DNA of 64,000 nucleotides from Bacteroidota bacterium (GTDB lineage Bacteria; Bacteroidota; Bacteroidia; UKL13-3): NCBI GenBank assembly GCA_027484685.1, contig JAIXSO010000040.1, positions 1 to 64,000 of the forward strand, read 5' to 3'. Shown piece by piece: positions 43,291 to 51,120 of this stretch (position 1 is its first letter; each line of letters starts with the position of its first letter). The notes under the pieces were generated by a model. It saw only the letters and a program-made list of their open reading frames with translations, ran no database searches and was not told where the DNA came from. The position numbers and the translations under genes were made by a program.

Positions 43291-43566
43291 TTAAAGATTA
43301 TTTTCCTTTTCCTCTTTATCTAATTCTGGTGTTGCCATTATTCGAGATAAAAACTGAATGGTTCCTTGTTTTTTATAAATTTTGGTAGCCCAAATGACTC
43401 CAATTACCAAACCACTCAAAGCAATTAAAACACCTAGCACTCTACCCAAATCATTACCCAAACCAAAATAACATAATGCTCCAATAATTAAGCCCATTAA
43501 AAATGGAGATAGCATAATTTTTATCCAACCAAAAAGTTCTAACAGCGTATAAAATAGTTTTTGCAT
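43291..43566 (-). CDS. Small two-TM membrane protein
   Basis: About 91 residues from the ATG at 43566 (an upstream TTG at 43575 would add three residues). Two or three hydrophobic helices (about 15-37 and 40-60), then a basic/polar tail ending PELDKEEKENNL. No family is recognised. It lies between the Detocs-like operon and the cassette-like region, on the same strand as both. Confidence 0.6.
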   Translation of the reverse strand: MQKLFYTLLELFGWIKIMLSPFLMGLIIGALCYFGLGNDLGRVLGVLIALSGLVIGVIWATKIYKKQGTIQFLSRIMATPELDKEEKENNL

Positions 43567-43702
43567 AAAAATCAAAATTGGTTTAATTAGTTAAGACATT
43601 TCGACAATCTAGATGTCCTTTGATTTTGACAATATCGAAATTGTTTGTTTACAACGAAATTAACAATTATCGCTAATAAATTTAACCACTGAATAGCTAA
43701 TA

Positions 43703-43737
43703 ACATAAAAAAGCCCATCAACAATAATGCTGATGGG
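43703..43737 (-). terminator. Intrinsic terminator in the spacer
   Basis: On the minus strand CCCATCA-gcattattgt-TGATGGG followed by CTTTTTTATG. Confidence 0.7.
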
Positions 43738-43775
43738 ATTTAAAAAAGTTTATCTTTAGAAAACTATTGTTTGTT

Positions 43776-43831
43776 TATGGTCGGTGTTTTTACCGACCAA
43801 TTTAACATATAAGTTGGTGAGAACACCAACC
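43776..43831. repeat. 55-bp repeat, copy 1 (partner at 46323-46377)
   Basis: Shares 'tatggtcggtgtttt', 'catataagttggtgagaac' and 'accaa' with 46323-46377 in the same orientation, with only a few differences. It contains the internal inverted words GGTCGGT/ACCGACC and GTTGGTG/CACCAAC. Confidence 0.8.
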
Positions 43832-44034
43832 TTAGGCAAGTTGAGGTCCTATTGAACTTGAAAGTCCTAAGTCGTTATAATTTGGTTTTGGTGTCTGCAT
43901 AGCATTGGGAATAACGGTTTGTCGCTACAAGAAGGGAGGGAATTTTAACGCAAAACCTGATTTGAAAAACTAATGTTCCATTAACTACAAAACTGTCTTT
44001 GTAACACGAAACCCTGCCATTTTGGTTGGTGCTG

Positions 44035-44712
44035 TTATGCGTTGCCATTCTTTCCATTTAGATATTTGTCGAAGTCAAACAGTCCGTTATTTACATCGTC
44101 AACAAATTGTCTTACAGATTTATTTATAAGCTCAATTTTGTATGGGTCGTGAATGAGTCCAAACACTTTTCCATTGTTGTCAATGGCGATATAATTCCCA
44201 TCTTCCAAGTCTTTAATTTGATGATAAAGTTTTCCGTCAACTTCAAATTCACCAAGATTGATTAGGTCAAGTTGTTCACAGGTAAGTCCGTTTAAGAGTT
44301 TTTCAATTTTTGTATCTACTGCAAACTTGCTTTTACTTTTTTTAAATAATGATAAGTCAACTTGAAAGCTGTTAAAGTCGAAAATGTTTTTTTCAATTTC
44401 AAAACCTATCCAAAGTCCATCGTAAATCGTAATATTTAATTTGTATTCTTGTTCGTCCTGATTTATTATAATGTTCTCCAACTCAAACTGCTTTCCTTTA
44501 GTCATTGATTTATCAGATTGAGAAGGATCAAAACCAATTGAGTAAAAGTTTCCTTTCATTGCGTGATTTACAGAAAAACTTCTATAAAGTCCTTTGTCAA
44601 GCCCAGTTGTCAAAAATTGAAAGTCAACAGATAATTGTATAAAAATTTGTCGGAAAAAGTTAAGTGCCTTTCCCTCAATTTTCCAACTTGTCTTTTTAAA
44701 TAGTCCGAACAT
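44035..44712 (-). CDS. Hypothetical protein, possibly SUKH (SMI1/KNR4)-like C-terminus
   Basis: About 225 residues from the ATG at 44712 (MFGLFKKTSWK). A longer frame reaching 44835 only reads through the upstream structured repeat. The middle is beta-rich (SIGFDPSQSDKSMTKG, IYDGLWIGFEIEK). The C-terminal third (LEDGNYIAIDNNGKVFGLIHDPYKIE ... NNGLFDF split over residues about 175-220) resembles the end of SUKH/SMI1-KNR4 immunity-type proteins, but the resemblance is weak. It is in the cassette-like series of minus-strand genes. Confidence 0.55.
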   Translation of the reverse strand: MFGLFKKTSWKIEGKALNFFRQIFIQLSVDFQFLTTGLDKGLYRSFSVNHAMKGNFYSIGFDPSQSDKSMTKGKQFELENIIINQDEQEYKLNITIYDGLWIGFEIEKNIFDFNSFQVDLSLFKKSKSKFAVDTKIEKLLNGLTCEQLDLINLGEFEVDGKLYHQIKDLEDGNYIAIDNNGKVFGLIHDPYKIELINKSVRQFVDDVNNGLFDFDKYLNGKNGNA

Positions 44713-44748
44713 TGTTGTCTGTAGTTTTATGTTTAGGCATAAAATTTT

Positions 44749-44870
44749 GGGGCTTGCCGAAGGTGGGGAATTAGAAGCAGAAAGTTTCAATTTAGCACAA
44801 ATGCTTATTAGAAGCACAAATGTTGAATGAAGCACTTCAGCCCCACTTTTGGCAAACCCTTGTTAGCCGT
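44749..44870. repeat. Long inverted-repeat spacer (attC-like shape)
   Basis: Arm GGGGCTTGCCGAAGGTGGGG (44749-44768) pairs with CCCCACTTTTGGCAAACCC (44841-44859) with few mismatches. Between them GCACAAATG occurs twice. TTGTTAGCCGTTCG follows the outer arm. The ~110-nt imperfect hairpin between two same-strand genes resembles cassette recombination sites, but the R'/R'' consensus is only partly present. Confidence 0.6.
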
Positions 44871-44879
44871 TCGTTGTTT

Positions 44880-45911
44880 TTATCTTGATAGTTTCATTAA
44901 TATATTGTCTATTTTTTCTGTTAAATATGAATTTGGGTCGTCACCATCGTCTTTCATTTTTAACATTTCACAAATGTCTTTTTGATTTAGGCTAATAATT
45001 AGCTTTCCTGATTCTCTTAATGAACCTTCCATTGCTGTTATTGCATTTTTTTCAGCACCTTCCCTTGTTAGAATAATTGCAATATTTCTTAATGCTGTTT
45101 TATAAAGGTATTTTTCTGTGCTATAAACTTGACCTTGTTTTATTTTTTTTTTGTAGTTCTTAAATTCAAAGACTACAAACCTTGAATGAAAATCACGAGC
45201 CAATGATTTCCAAAAATCATTTGTCGAAGAAATTTTTGCTATTAAGTCAAAAATATGAAGAGTGTCAATTGTCTTTGTTTGATTTTGCCAATTTGAAAAA
45301 TCATTTTCAAAGATATATTTCAATATTTCTTCGCATTGAGTTTCATATTTTTTTGCATTGGCTCTTCCTTTTGATAAGACAGTTAATTCTTTACATAATT
45401 GTTCACCCTTATTAGTTTTTGGTAAAATTGGATTTTTGAAATCAATAAAGTTTATGTTATACTTATCTGCTGTTGTATAAACACCATCATAAATATCTTC
45501 ATCTCCTGATTGAGATAATTCCAATAAAATTGCTTCTAATTCTTTGCGAAGCTCATCATTTCCGCTTGTCAAAGAGATTAAAATCCCTCTATCAACGATT
45601 TCTATTTTAAATTCACTTTTAAGTTCTTCTCTTATTGTTGGTTCTATATTAGCTGTTAAAACTAAAAAGCCACCTTTGTAATCGTTATTTTGTAAATTAT
45701 ATTGTAACTGTATTAGCGAAGTTTTAAAAGTTGAAATTGGTATCCTACGACTTCGATAAGTTTTAACTTCAATTCCGTATTTATTTGAATTTTTATTTAT
45801 TTCAATATCAACACCTCTATCAATAGGTTGTGAAATGAGTTTTCCGTCTAACCCAAAAGAGTTAAATAAGTTATATGTAAATTGTTCAAATCTTTGTCCA
45901 ATGTTTCTCAT
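44880..45911 (-). CDS. Probable PD-(D/E)XK nuclease (Mrr-like), two nuclease-like motifs
   Basis: A 343-residue cytoplasmic protein. Residues 1-110 resemble the restriction-endonuclease-like fold: GQRFEQFTYNLFNSFG, then DRGVDIEINKN and YGIEVKTYRS, giving the D-x(n)-E-x-K catalytic pattern, followed by QLQYNLQNN and GGFLVLTANIE. A second possible motif lies near the C-terminus (RFVVFEFKNYKKKI). I infer a DNA nuclease, perhaps a solitary restriction or defence enzyme; no methyltransferase is adjacent. It lies between structured spacers in the cassette-like region near the Detocs-like operon. Confidence 0.65.
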   Translation of the reverse strand: MRNIGQRFEQFTYNLFNSFGLDGKLISQPIDRGVDIEINKNSNKYGIEVKTYRSRRIPISTFKTSLIQLQYNLQNNDYKGGFLVLTANIEPTIREELKSEFKIEIVDRGILISLTSGNDELRKELEAILLELSQSGDEDIYDGVYTTADKYNINFIDFKNPILPKTNKGEQLCKELTVLSKGRANAKKYETQCEEILKYIFENDFSNWQNQTKTIDTLHIFDLIAKISSTNDFWKSLARDFHSRFVVFEFKNYKKKIKQGQVYSTEKYLYKTALRNIAIILTREGAEKNAITAMEGSLRESGKLIISLNQKDICEMLKMKDDGDDPNSYLTEKIDNILMKLSR

Positions 45912-46044
45912 CTTGTTGGTTTTTTACAATGACGGCTAACTCATAAATATGCGCAATACGCATTTTCAATTGTCGTTGGTTTTTAGTTGTTTAATTAGCG
46001 ACAATTTAAAAAACGAAGTTTTTCAAGACCATCCCTTTTAAATT

Positions 46045-46318
46045 ACCCTTCAATAATAATTTATTTTTATAGCTATTTGTACTCTTCAAATAAAAAAAAT
46101 CCCGAAATTACCAATTCATGGTTAGCTGCGGGATTTTTGGTTAAATATCATTCTTACTTACAATCTTGCATTATTTGTATTTTAGTCCAACTACACCAAC
46201 AAAAATAATTTAGTTTGTTGGAGTGAAACCGCAAAAGCTATCACGAAAAAACTAATAGAAAGGTACAAGTTAGTTAAGGAAGATGCCTACGGCATGACTT
46301 TTTTCTTTTTTAGTATTG
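46045..46318. repeat. ~275-bp direct repeat, copy 1 (partner at 47530-47806)
   Basis: Highly similar to 47530-47806 in the same orientation. Near-perfect blocks cover the hairpin AATCCCG ... CGGGATT and the final ~100 bp ('ttgttggagtgaaaccgcaa', 'aaaggtacaagttagttaag', 'gatgcctacggcatgac'); the middle ~80 bp are diverged. It contains two hairpins and no gene. The two copies bracket the genes at 46385 and 46819. Confidence 0.9.
46092..46138. terminator. Bidirectional hairpin in repeat copy 1
   Basis: AAAAAAAATCCCG ... CGGGATTTTT with a 24-nt loop that itself contains TTACC/GGTTA. The identical structure is in copy 2 at 47577-47623. Confidence 0.7.
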
Positions 46319-46322
46319 TTGC

Positions 46323-46377
46323 CTATGGTCGGTGTTTTCACCTATCAATTTCACATATAAGTTGGTGAGAACACCAA
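46323..46377. repeat. 55-bp repeat, copy 2 (partner at 43776-43831)
   Basis: Same orientation and near-identical words as copy 1. It sits directly next to repeat copy 1 of the 275-bp family and a few bases after the stop of the small lipoprotein gene. Confidence 0.8.
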
Positions 46378-46384
46378 GCGAATT

Positions 46385-46702
46385 TTATTTTTCAAGATAA
46401 ATTATTCCATTTCTTGGGTTTGATACTGTTTTTGTTTTGTAACCAATTTTCGAAAATTCAACTGTCATATCTTTACATTTATTAAAACAAGGACCAAATG
46501 GCCCTTCCAGATAATATTTCCCATTTGAATCTGTAAATTGTTGACTTCCTGTTTCTATAACCTTACATAAAACACTATCCAATGGCTTATTTGAAGATAA
46601 ATCATTTACAGTTCCGTTTGCTATACTCATACCCTCGCAAGATGTCAAAAAAATAATGAGCAAAAAAAATAATGAAATATTCGAAGTTGATATTTTTTGC
46701 AT
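46385..46702 (-). CDS. Small lipoprotein with carboxypeptidase-regulatory-like fold
   Basis: About 105 residues from the ATG at 46702 (MQKISTSNISLFF), which opens a lipoprotein signal ending IFLTSCEG; the upstream ATG at 46759 would put 19 charged residues before it. The mature part has the CarboxypepD_reg-like pattern: ANGTVNDLSSNKPLDSVLCK, TDSNGKYYLEGP, FSKIGYKTKTV. Such domains are beta-sandwiches of mostly structural use. It lies between the two 275-bp repeat copies together with the next gene. Confidence 0.75.
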   Translation of the reverse strand: MQKISTSNISLFFLLIIFLTSCEGMSIANGTVNDLSSNKPLDSVLCKVIETGSQQFTDSNGKYYLEGPFGPCFNKCKDMTVEFSKIGYKTKTVSNPRNGIIYLEK

Positions 46703-46818
46703 TTTCAACTGGCTATTCGTTTTAAAATATCTTTTTAAGTACCTACTTTCAAAGTTCATGTTTAAAGTACATTTATATTGTTTTAGTTGTTATTGTTTCT
46801 AACTAACCTTAGTCCTAG

Positions 46819-47442
46819 TTATTCCCATTTCGTCAAAGGATTAAATTCTTTGTCAATATATAGTTTTAAGCATTCCCCTTTCTCTATGCGTGGTAATCTC
46901 AATTCTACTATTTGGTCGTATTTTTTTGTTTTTAAAATCAGCGTTATTGGTTCAATTTCTGAGTAGCTATCTCCACTTCTTTCGTTTATATATTTTGGGT
47001 AATAATAAAAAACCTTCGAGTTTAAACACTCCAATTCTCCTATGTTTTTTTCAAAGTAGCTACTTTTTAATTTCAGTTCCGATAAGTCAACAACTCCACT
47101 TTTGTAGTAGATTTTTACATAAGCTCTCTTGTCAAGATCAGCTTGTTTTTCTAAAACCCAATAAGCTGTGGGAATATTTAACAAAATAAGACTAAGTCCG
47201 AAGATTGATTGCCGAATGAAGTTTGGATAGTTTCTAATTGCAAAAATTGCCTCCAAAAGAAGTCCGATAGTTGCGATTGGAATTGAAATTATTATCCATA
47301 AAAAACCATATTCTTCAAAGCTATTCAAGTCAATTGCAAAAAACGCTCTTGCTATCCACCAAGCGAAGAAAATAAAAAGCCCAACCGTCAATGGAATAAT
47401 TCCACAAAGAAGTCCGATTTTGTATATAATTTTATTTTTCAA
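46819..47442 (-). CDS. Three-TM membrane protein, unknown function, TTG start
   Basis: A 207-residue protein whose only workable start is TTG at 47442 (in-frame stop 11 codons upstream and no ATG between). Three transmembrane helices (about 8-33, 45-70, 80-100), then a soluble C-terminal domain (about 110-207) with paired Tyr/Lys-rich strands. No family is recognised. It is in the repeat-bracketed unit with the small lipoprotein gene. Confidence 0.62.
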   Translation of the reverse strand: MKNKIIYKIGLLCGIIPLTVGLFIFFAWWIARAFFAIDLNSFEEYGFLWIIISIPIATIGLLLEAIFAIRNYPNFIRQSIFGLSLILLNIPTAYWVLEKQADLDKRAYVKIYYKSGVVDLSELKLKSSYFEKNIGELECLNSKVFYYYPKYINERSGDSYSEIEPITLILKTKKYDQIVELRLPRIEKGECLKLYIDKEFNPLTKWE

Positions 47443-47529
47443 GTTTGTCTTTTTGTTTGTTTGAGTCGTTTGCTACTTTTACACCTAACTCATAAATATA
47501 CTTACTTTAAAATAGTTCGTTTTTTACTT

Positions 47530-47806
47530 ACTCTTCAATTATAATTTATTTTTATAGCTATTTGTACTCTTCAAATAAAAAAAATCCCGAAATTACCAAT
47601 TCATGGTTAGCTGCGGGATTTTTGGTTAATATTATACTTATTTACAATTTTGCCGTTGTTGTTATTTTAAGGTGGCTTCAACACCAACAACAATAATTTA
47701 GCTTGTTGGAGTGAAACCGCAAAAGCTCACACAAAAAAGCTAATGGAAAGGTACAAGTTAGTTAAGGAAGATGCCTACGGCATGACTTTTTTTCTTTTAT
47801 AGTATT
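47530..47806. repeat. ~275-bp direct repeat, copy 2 (partner at 46045-46318)
   Basis: See copy 1. The distance between equivalent points of the copies is about 1485 bp, so the pair could delete or duplicate the two-gene unit between them by homologous recombination. Confidence 0.9.
47577..47623. terminator. Bidirectional hairpin in repeat copy 2
   Basis: AAAAAAAATCCCG ... CGGGATTTTT, identical to the hairpin at 46092-46138. Confidence 0.7.
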
Positions 47807-47943
47807 TTAGCGCTGCGTCATCATCAAACAGTAATTCAGCTTGCAGCGTAAAAGTTCGCAGCATAACACCAACAATTGTGAAATCAAGGGCATCAATTGC
47901 CGTTCGGCTTTAGCCAACGGAGACAAATAAACAAGTTTCTAAA

Positions 47944-47979
47944 ACAAAAAAATCCCATCAGAACTAACCAATGGGATTT
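47944..47979 (-). terminator. Terminator of GH97 gene
   Basis: On the minus strand AAATCCCAT-tggttagttctg-ATGGGATTT followed by TTTTGTTTT, about 20 bp after the GH97 stop codon. Confidence 0.8.
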
Positions 47980-47999
47980 AAAATATTTATTTACTAAAA

Positions 48000-50114
48000 C
48001 TATTGCGCAATAATACTAATTGCTGTTCCTCCACCTGGAGCTAATTTTAACAATAGTTTTGATTTATTGGTAACTGTAATTTTTTCAATTACATAAGCTT
48101 CAGGGTTTTTATCCCAACTAGCATCAGGTGCATCGCGGTAAATGGTAGCAGTGTATTTTTTACCTTTATCTAAAAAGCTAAAATCCATATTTAACTCTCT
48201 TGCATTTTCATCGGTAATACTTCCTAAAAACCAATTATTAGTTCCTTTAGCTTTACGAGCTATGGTTAAATATTCACCTGGTTCTGCATGTATTACTTTG
48301 GTATCGTCCCAATCAACAGCTACATCTTTTATAAACTGGAAAGCATCTGGTTTAGCCTCATAATTTTCAGGTAAATCAGTTACCATTTGAACAGGACTAT
48401 ACAATGTTAAATACAATGCTAACTGTTTGGTTAAAGTAGTGTGCACTTGTTCTTTAGCACCCGGATAATAACTGCTCTTTTTAATTTTAAAAATACCTGG
48501 TGTGTAATCCATTGGACCACCCATTAAGCGGGTAAATGGTAAAATGGTTTCGTGCTCAGGTGGATTACCTTCGCTCCAAAAATTAAACTCTTGTCCGCGA
48601 GCAGCCTCAGCAGCCATAAAGTTAGGGTAAGTGCGGTGCAAACCGGTAGGGCGCACTGGTTCGTGAGCTACTACCATAATATTGTAATCGGCTGCTTTTT
48701 TAATGGCACGTAAGTAATGGTTTACCATCCACTGTCCATCGTGAAACTCGCCACGAGGAATAATTTTTCCTACATATCCTGACTTTAAAGCATGGCTACC
48801 TACACTTGCCATTAAACGGTAAGCGGTATCCATATAACGCTCGTAATTGGTAGCACTTCCGCTTGTTTCGTGATGAGTAATCATACCAACACCTTTGCTT
48901 TGTGCATAAGCATTTAAACCTTTAAAATCGTAATCAGGGTAAGGAGTAACAAAATCAAACACATCTTCTTTCCATTTGCCAAACCAATCTTCCCAACCAT
49001 CGTTCCAACCTTCTACTAACACGCCACCAAATCCATTTTTAGCAGCAAAGTCAATATAGCGTTTAGTGTTTTCTGTAGTGGCACCATGTTTGGTTTTTAC
49101 TTTTTGTTTTCCATCCGAACCTGCATCGCTAGCAGCTTGTGTACCTGCATAATCCCAAGTAGAAAGGCCCAAGTGCATTTCTAACCAAATGCCAACGTAT
49201 TTCATTGGTTTAATATAACTGGTGTTGGTTAGTTTTGATGGTTCATTTAAATTTAAAATAGTTTTTGAAGCAATGATATCGCGTGCATCATCGCTTATAA
49301 TTATTGTTCGCCAAGGAGTGTGACAAGGAGCGCGCATATAAGCTTTATTACCTACCGCATCATTAGCTATTTTAGTAGTAGCTTCAAATGTGCTTAAATC
49401 AAATTTTAAGTCCATTGCAGGGTAATTAATTAACGCTGCTTCGTGAATGCTAATGTATAAATTATCTTTGGTTTTAACCATTAATGGAGTTTGTACAAAA
49501 GCACCCTTAATAGGCGTAGCTGTAAATATAGCACCATCACGTTTTTTAGCTAATTTTTCAATTTCAGATATTTGCGAAGTATTGTAAGTATATTCATTGG
49601 TATCAAAATCGCCTGGCATCCACCAAATTTTATGGTCGCCAGTTAAATTGATAGTAGTTTCTTCATCTGCTACTACAAAATGGAACAAATTAGGTTGCTC
49701 TGGAAAAACATATCTAAAGCCCACACCATCATTAAAAACCCTAAATACTATTTGAACTATGCGAGGTTTTTCGCCTTTTTCTTTTAAAGTAATGGCTATT
49801 TCTTTATAGTTATTTACAATGGTTTTTGTTTCGCCCCATACAGGAGTCCAAGTTTCGTTAAAGGTGCTTGAATCAACTTTTAAAACACTAAAGTTGTTCA
49901 TTAAATCGGCTTGTTCGTTTATTTTAAAACCTAATTTGGAGGTTTCAACAACCGGCTTTGCCTTAAAATTTACACTATAATTTAAAGCACCTGCTTCATT
50001 TAATTTAAGCGACAAGGAAATTTTTTTGTTTGGAGAGTTTACTGTAAAGCTCTGTGCAAAAGCCGCATACGAACTTGTTAGTAAAACAATACTTAGTATT
50101 TTTTTTATTTTCAT
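48000..50114 (-). CDS. susB: GH97 alpha-glucosidase, SusB-like
   Basis: A 704-residue exported enzyme (signal 1-20, cleavage after AFA). It has the GH97 layout: N-terminal beta-sandwich (about 25-290), TIM barrel (about 300-600) and a C-terminal beta domain. By alignment from memory with B. thetaiotaomicron SusB, E416 (THHETSGS) and E485 (AHEPVRP) match the catalytic/calcium residues E439 and E508, and E174, E368 and E509 match the others. These glutamates indicate the inverting alpha-glucosidase type rather than the retaining alpha-galactosidase type. It should release glucose from alpha-glucans in the periplasm. No SusC/D or other starch gene is adjacent. Confidence 0.9.
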   Translation of the reverse strand: MKIKKILSIVLLTSSYAAFAQSFTVNSPNKKISLSLKLNEAGALNYSVNFKAKPVVETSKLGFKINEQADLMNNFSVLKVDSSTFNETWTPVWGETKTIVNNYKEIAITLKEKGEKPRIVQIVFRVFNDGVGFRYVFPEQPNLFHFVVADEETTINLTGDHKIWWMPGDFDTNEYTYNTSQISEIEKLAKKRDGAIFTATPIKGAFVQTPLMVKTKDNLYISIHEAALINYPAMDLKFDLSTFEATTKIANDAVGNKAYMRAPCHTPWRTIIISDDARDIIASKTILNLNEPSKLTNTSYIKPMKYVGIWLEMHLGLSTWDYAGTQAASDAGSDGKQKVKTKHGATTENTKRYIDFAAKNGFGGVLVEGWNDGWEDWFGKWKEDVFDFVTPYPDYDFKGLNAYAQSKGVGMITHHETSGSATNYERYMDTAYRLMASVGSHALKSGYVGKIIPRGEFHDGQWMVNHYLRAIKKAADYNIMVVAHEPVRPTGLHRTYPNFMAAEAARGQEFNFWSEGNPPEHETILPFTRLMGGPMDYTPGIFKIKKSSYYPGAKEQVHTTLTKQLALYLTLYSPVQMVTDLPENYEAKPDAFQFIKDVAVDWDDTKVIHAEPGEYLTIARKAKGTNNWFLGSITDENARELNMDFSFLDKGKKYTATIYRDAPDASWDKNPEAYVIEKITVTNKSKLLLKLAPGGGTAISIIAQ

Positions 50115-50179
50115 TGATGTTATTCTTTGAAAACAAAAATAACTTTTTTAGCCGTAGTACAAATTATTTAGTACAATAA

Positions 50180-50216
50180 AAAAGCCCAATTGAAAAATAT
50201 CCAATTGGGCCTTTTA
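50180..50216 (-). terminator. Terminator of the CxxCH T9SS gene
   Basis: GCCCAATTG-aaaaatatc-CAATTGGGC stem; on the minus strand it is followed by TTTTTTATTG. It separates the T9SS gene from GH97. Confidence 0.8.
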
Positions 50217-50232
50217 TAAATATTCAAAACTT

Positions 50233-51021
50233 TTATTGAATCATTATTTTTTTATGCTTAGTAACACCATTGGCAGTAACTTGTAAAAAATACACACCAG
50301 TTTTTATTTGATTTACATCTAGCTGAAGGTGATGTTTACCGGCCGACAAATCATCATTAAACAAAGTACTGATTTGCTTACCTTCCAAGTTAACTAAACT
50401 TGCCGTTACATAACTTCCTGCTGACAAATTTAAGTTTAAAAACATATTTCCTGTAGCTGGATTTGGGTAAGTACTAAAAGTTTCGTTCTCACCTAATCGA
50501 GTTTCAATTCCAGTTGAAGTTTGCTCATTTACTGTTAACACTTGTTTGGTAATATTATTTTTATTACTTACAAATGCACCATAAAAATTAACAGTTCCAG
50601 TTCCCGCTGCAGGTGCTGTCCAAGTAAAGGTCCAAGTTCCAGGATTAGTTGTTGATGGCGCAGTATGGGTTACATATTTAGAATTCACCACTTTATTTCC
50701 AGTGCCTGCCGTTAATGTTCCCATTAACACACCTGAACTATTTTGAGGAGAAACTTGAAATCCTTTTCTGGTAGAGGCTCCTGTAATAGCAACTGTAATG
50801 GTATAATTAGTTCCAGGAACATAACCAGTAGTAGGAACATCACTTGTTAATACATTATTGACTTCCACAGCCGATCCACCATGGCAGTTAGCACAAGTTT
50901 GACCATCGGCTGGAGATCCACTATAACCAGCAGGTGCACCTAAAGGGTTTGATGTTAACTGATTATAGCCAATAAAAAATATGGCTAATGCTAATGTTGA
51001 AAGTATTGTTTTCTTTTTCAT
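50233..51021 (-). CDS. T9SS protein with choice-of-anchor V domain and CxxCH motif
   Basis: A 262-residue exported protein (N-terminal hydrophobic segment 5-20). Soon after comes GAPAGYSGSPADGQTCANCHGG, split here as GAPAGYSGSPADGQT plus CANCHGG, a CxxCH heme-attachment-like motif at about residues 43-47. The following ~110 residues (YTITVAITGASTRKGFQVS, WTFTWTAPAAGTGTVNFYGA) match the 'choice-of-anchor V' / reeler-like domain. A T9SS type A sorting domain ends it (FSTYPNPATGNM). It is probably a surface protein, perhaps heme-bearing. The function is unknown. Confidence 0.8.
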   Translation of the reverse strand: MKKKTILSTLALAIFFIGYNQLTSNPLGAPAGYSGSPADGQTCANCHGGSAVEVNNVLTSDVPTTGYVPGTNYTITVAITGASTRKGFQVSPQNSSGVLMGTLTAGTGNKVVNSKYVTHTAPSTTNPGTWTFTWTAPAAGTGTVNFYGAFVSNKNNITKQVLTVNEQTSTGIETRLGENETFSTYPNPATGNMFLNLNLSAGSYVTASLVNLEGKQISTLFNDDLSAGKHHLQLDVNQIKTGVYFLQVTANGVTKHKKIMIQ

Positions 51022-51120
51022 TAATTTATTTTTGGGGCGTAATTTAATTATTTATTTTAAGCCATAAACAATTATGCAAAAAATTAACAAATACATTAAA
51101 TACTTTTACACTAAACATAC

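Larger units (their letters stand above)
43576..44034. other. Structured spacer region, cassette-like
   Basis: Holds a terminator hairpin (43703-43737), one copy of a ~55-bp repeat (43776-43831) and a long imperfect inverted structure (43893-44040). In the latter, on the minus strand, GCATAACAGC and GGCAGGG pair with CCCTCCC and CCGTTATTCC across about 100 nt. A 60-codon frame here (43875-44057) follows the structure and is not a convincing gene. Confidence 0.5.
45912..46384. other. Structured spacer with long repeat
   Basis: No gene. Contains 'ctaactcataaatat' (45936-45950, also at 47485-47499), the 274-bp repeat copy at 46045-46318 and the 55-bp repeat at 46323-46377. Confidence 0.6.
47443..47999. 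other. Spacer with second repeat copy
   Basis: No gene. Contains 'ctaactcataaatat' (47485-47499), the 275-bp repeat copy 2 (47530-47806), a short inverted motif GTTCGGCT-tt-AGCCAAC near 47904-47922 and the GH97 terminator (47944-47979). Confidence 0.6.

Noticed and set aside
43875-44057. 60-codon minus-strand frame in the spacer
   Set aside because: It reads through a long inverted-repeat structure and overlaps the end of the neighbouring gene; its composition is not protein-like.
44713-44835. 41-residue N-terminal extension of the SUKH-like protein
   Set aside because: It is encoded by the inverted-repeat spacer; the ATG at 44712 begins a more plausible N-terminus.
44749-44870. True integron attC site
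   Set aside because: The hairpin shape fits, but the RYYYAAC/GTRRRRY-type ends are not both present and no integrase is visible, so I only call it attC-like.
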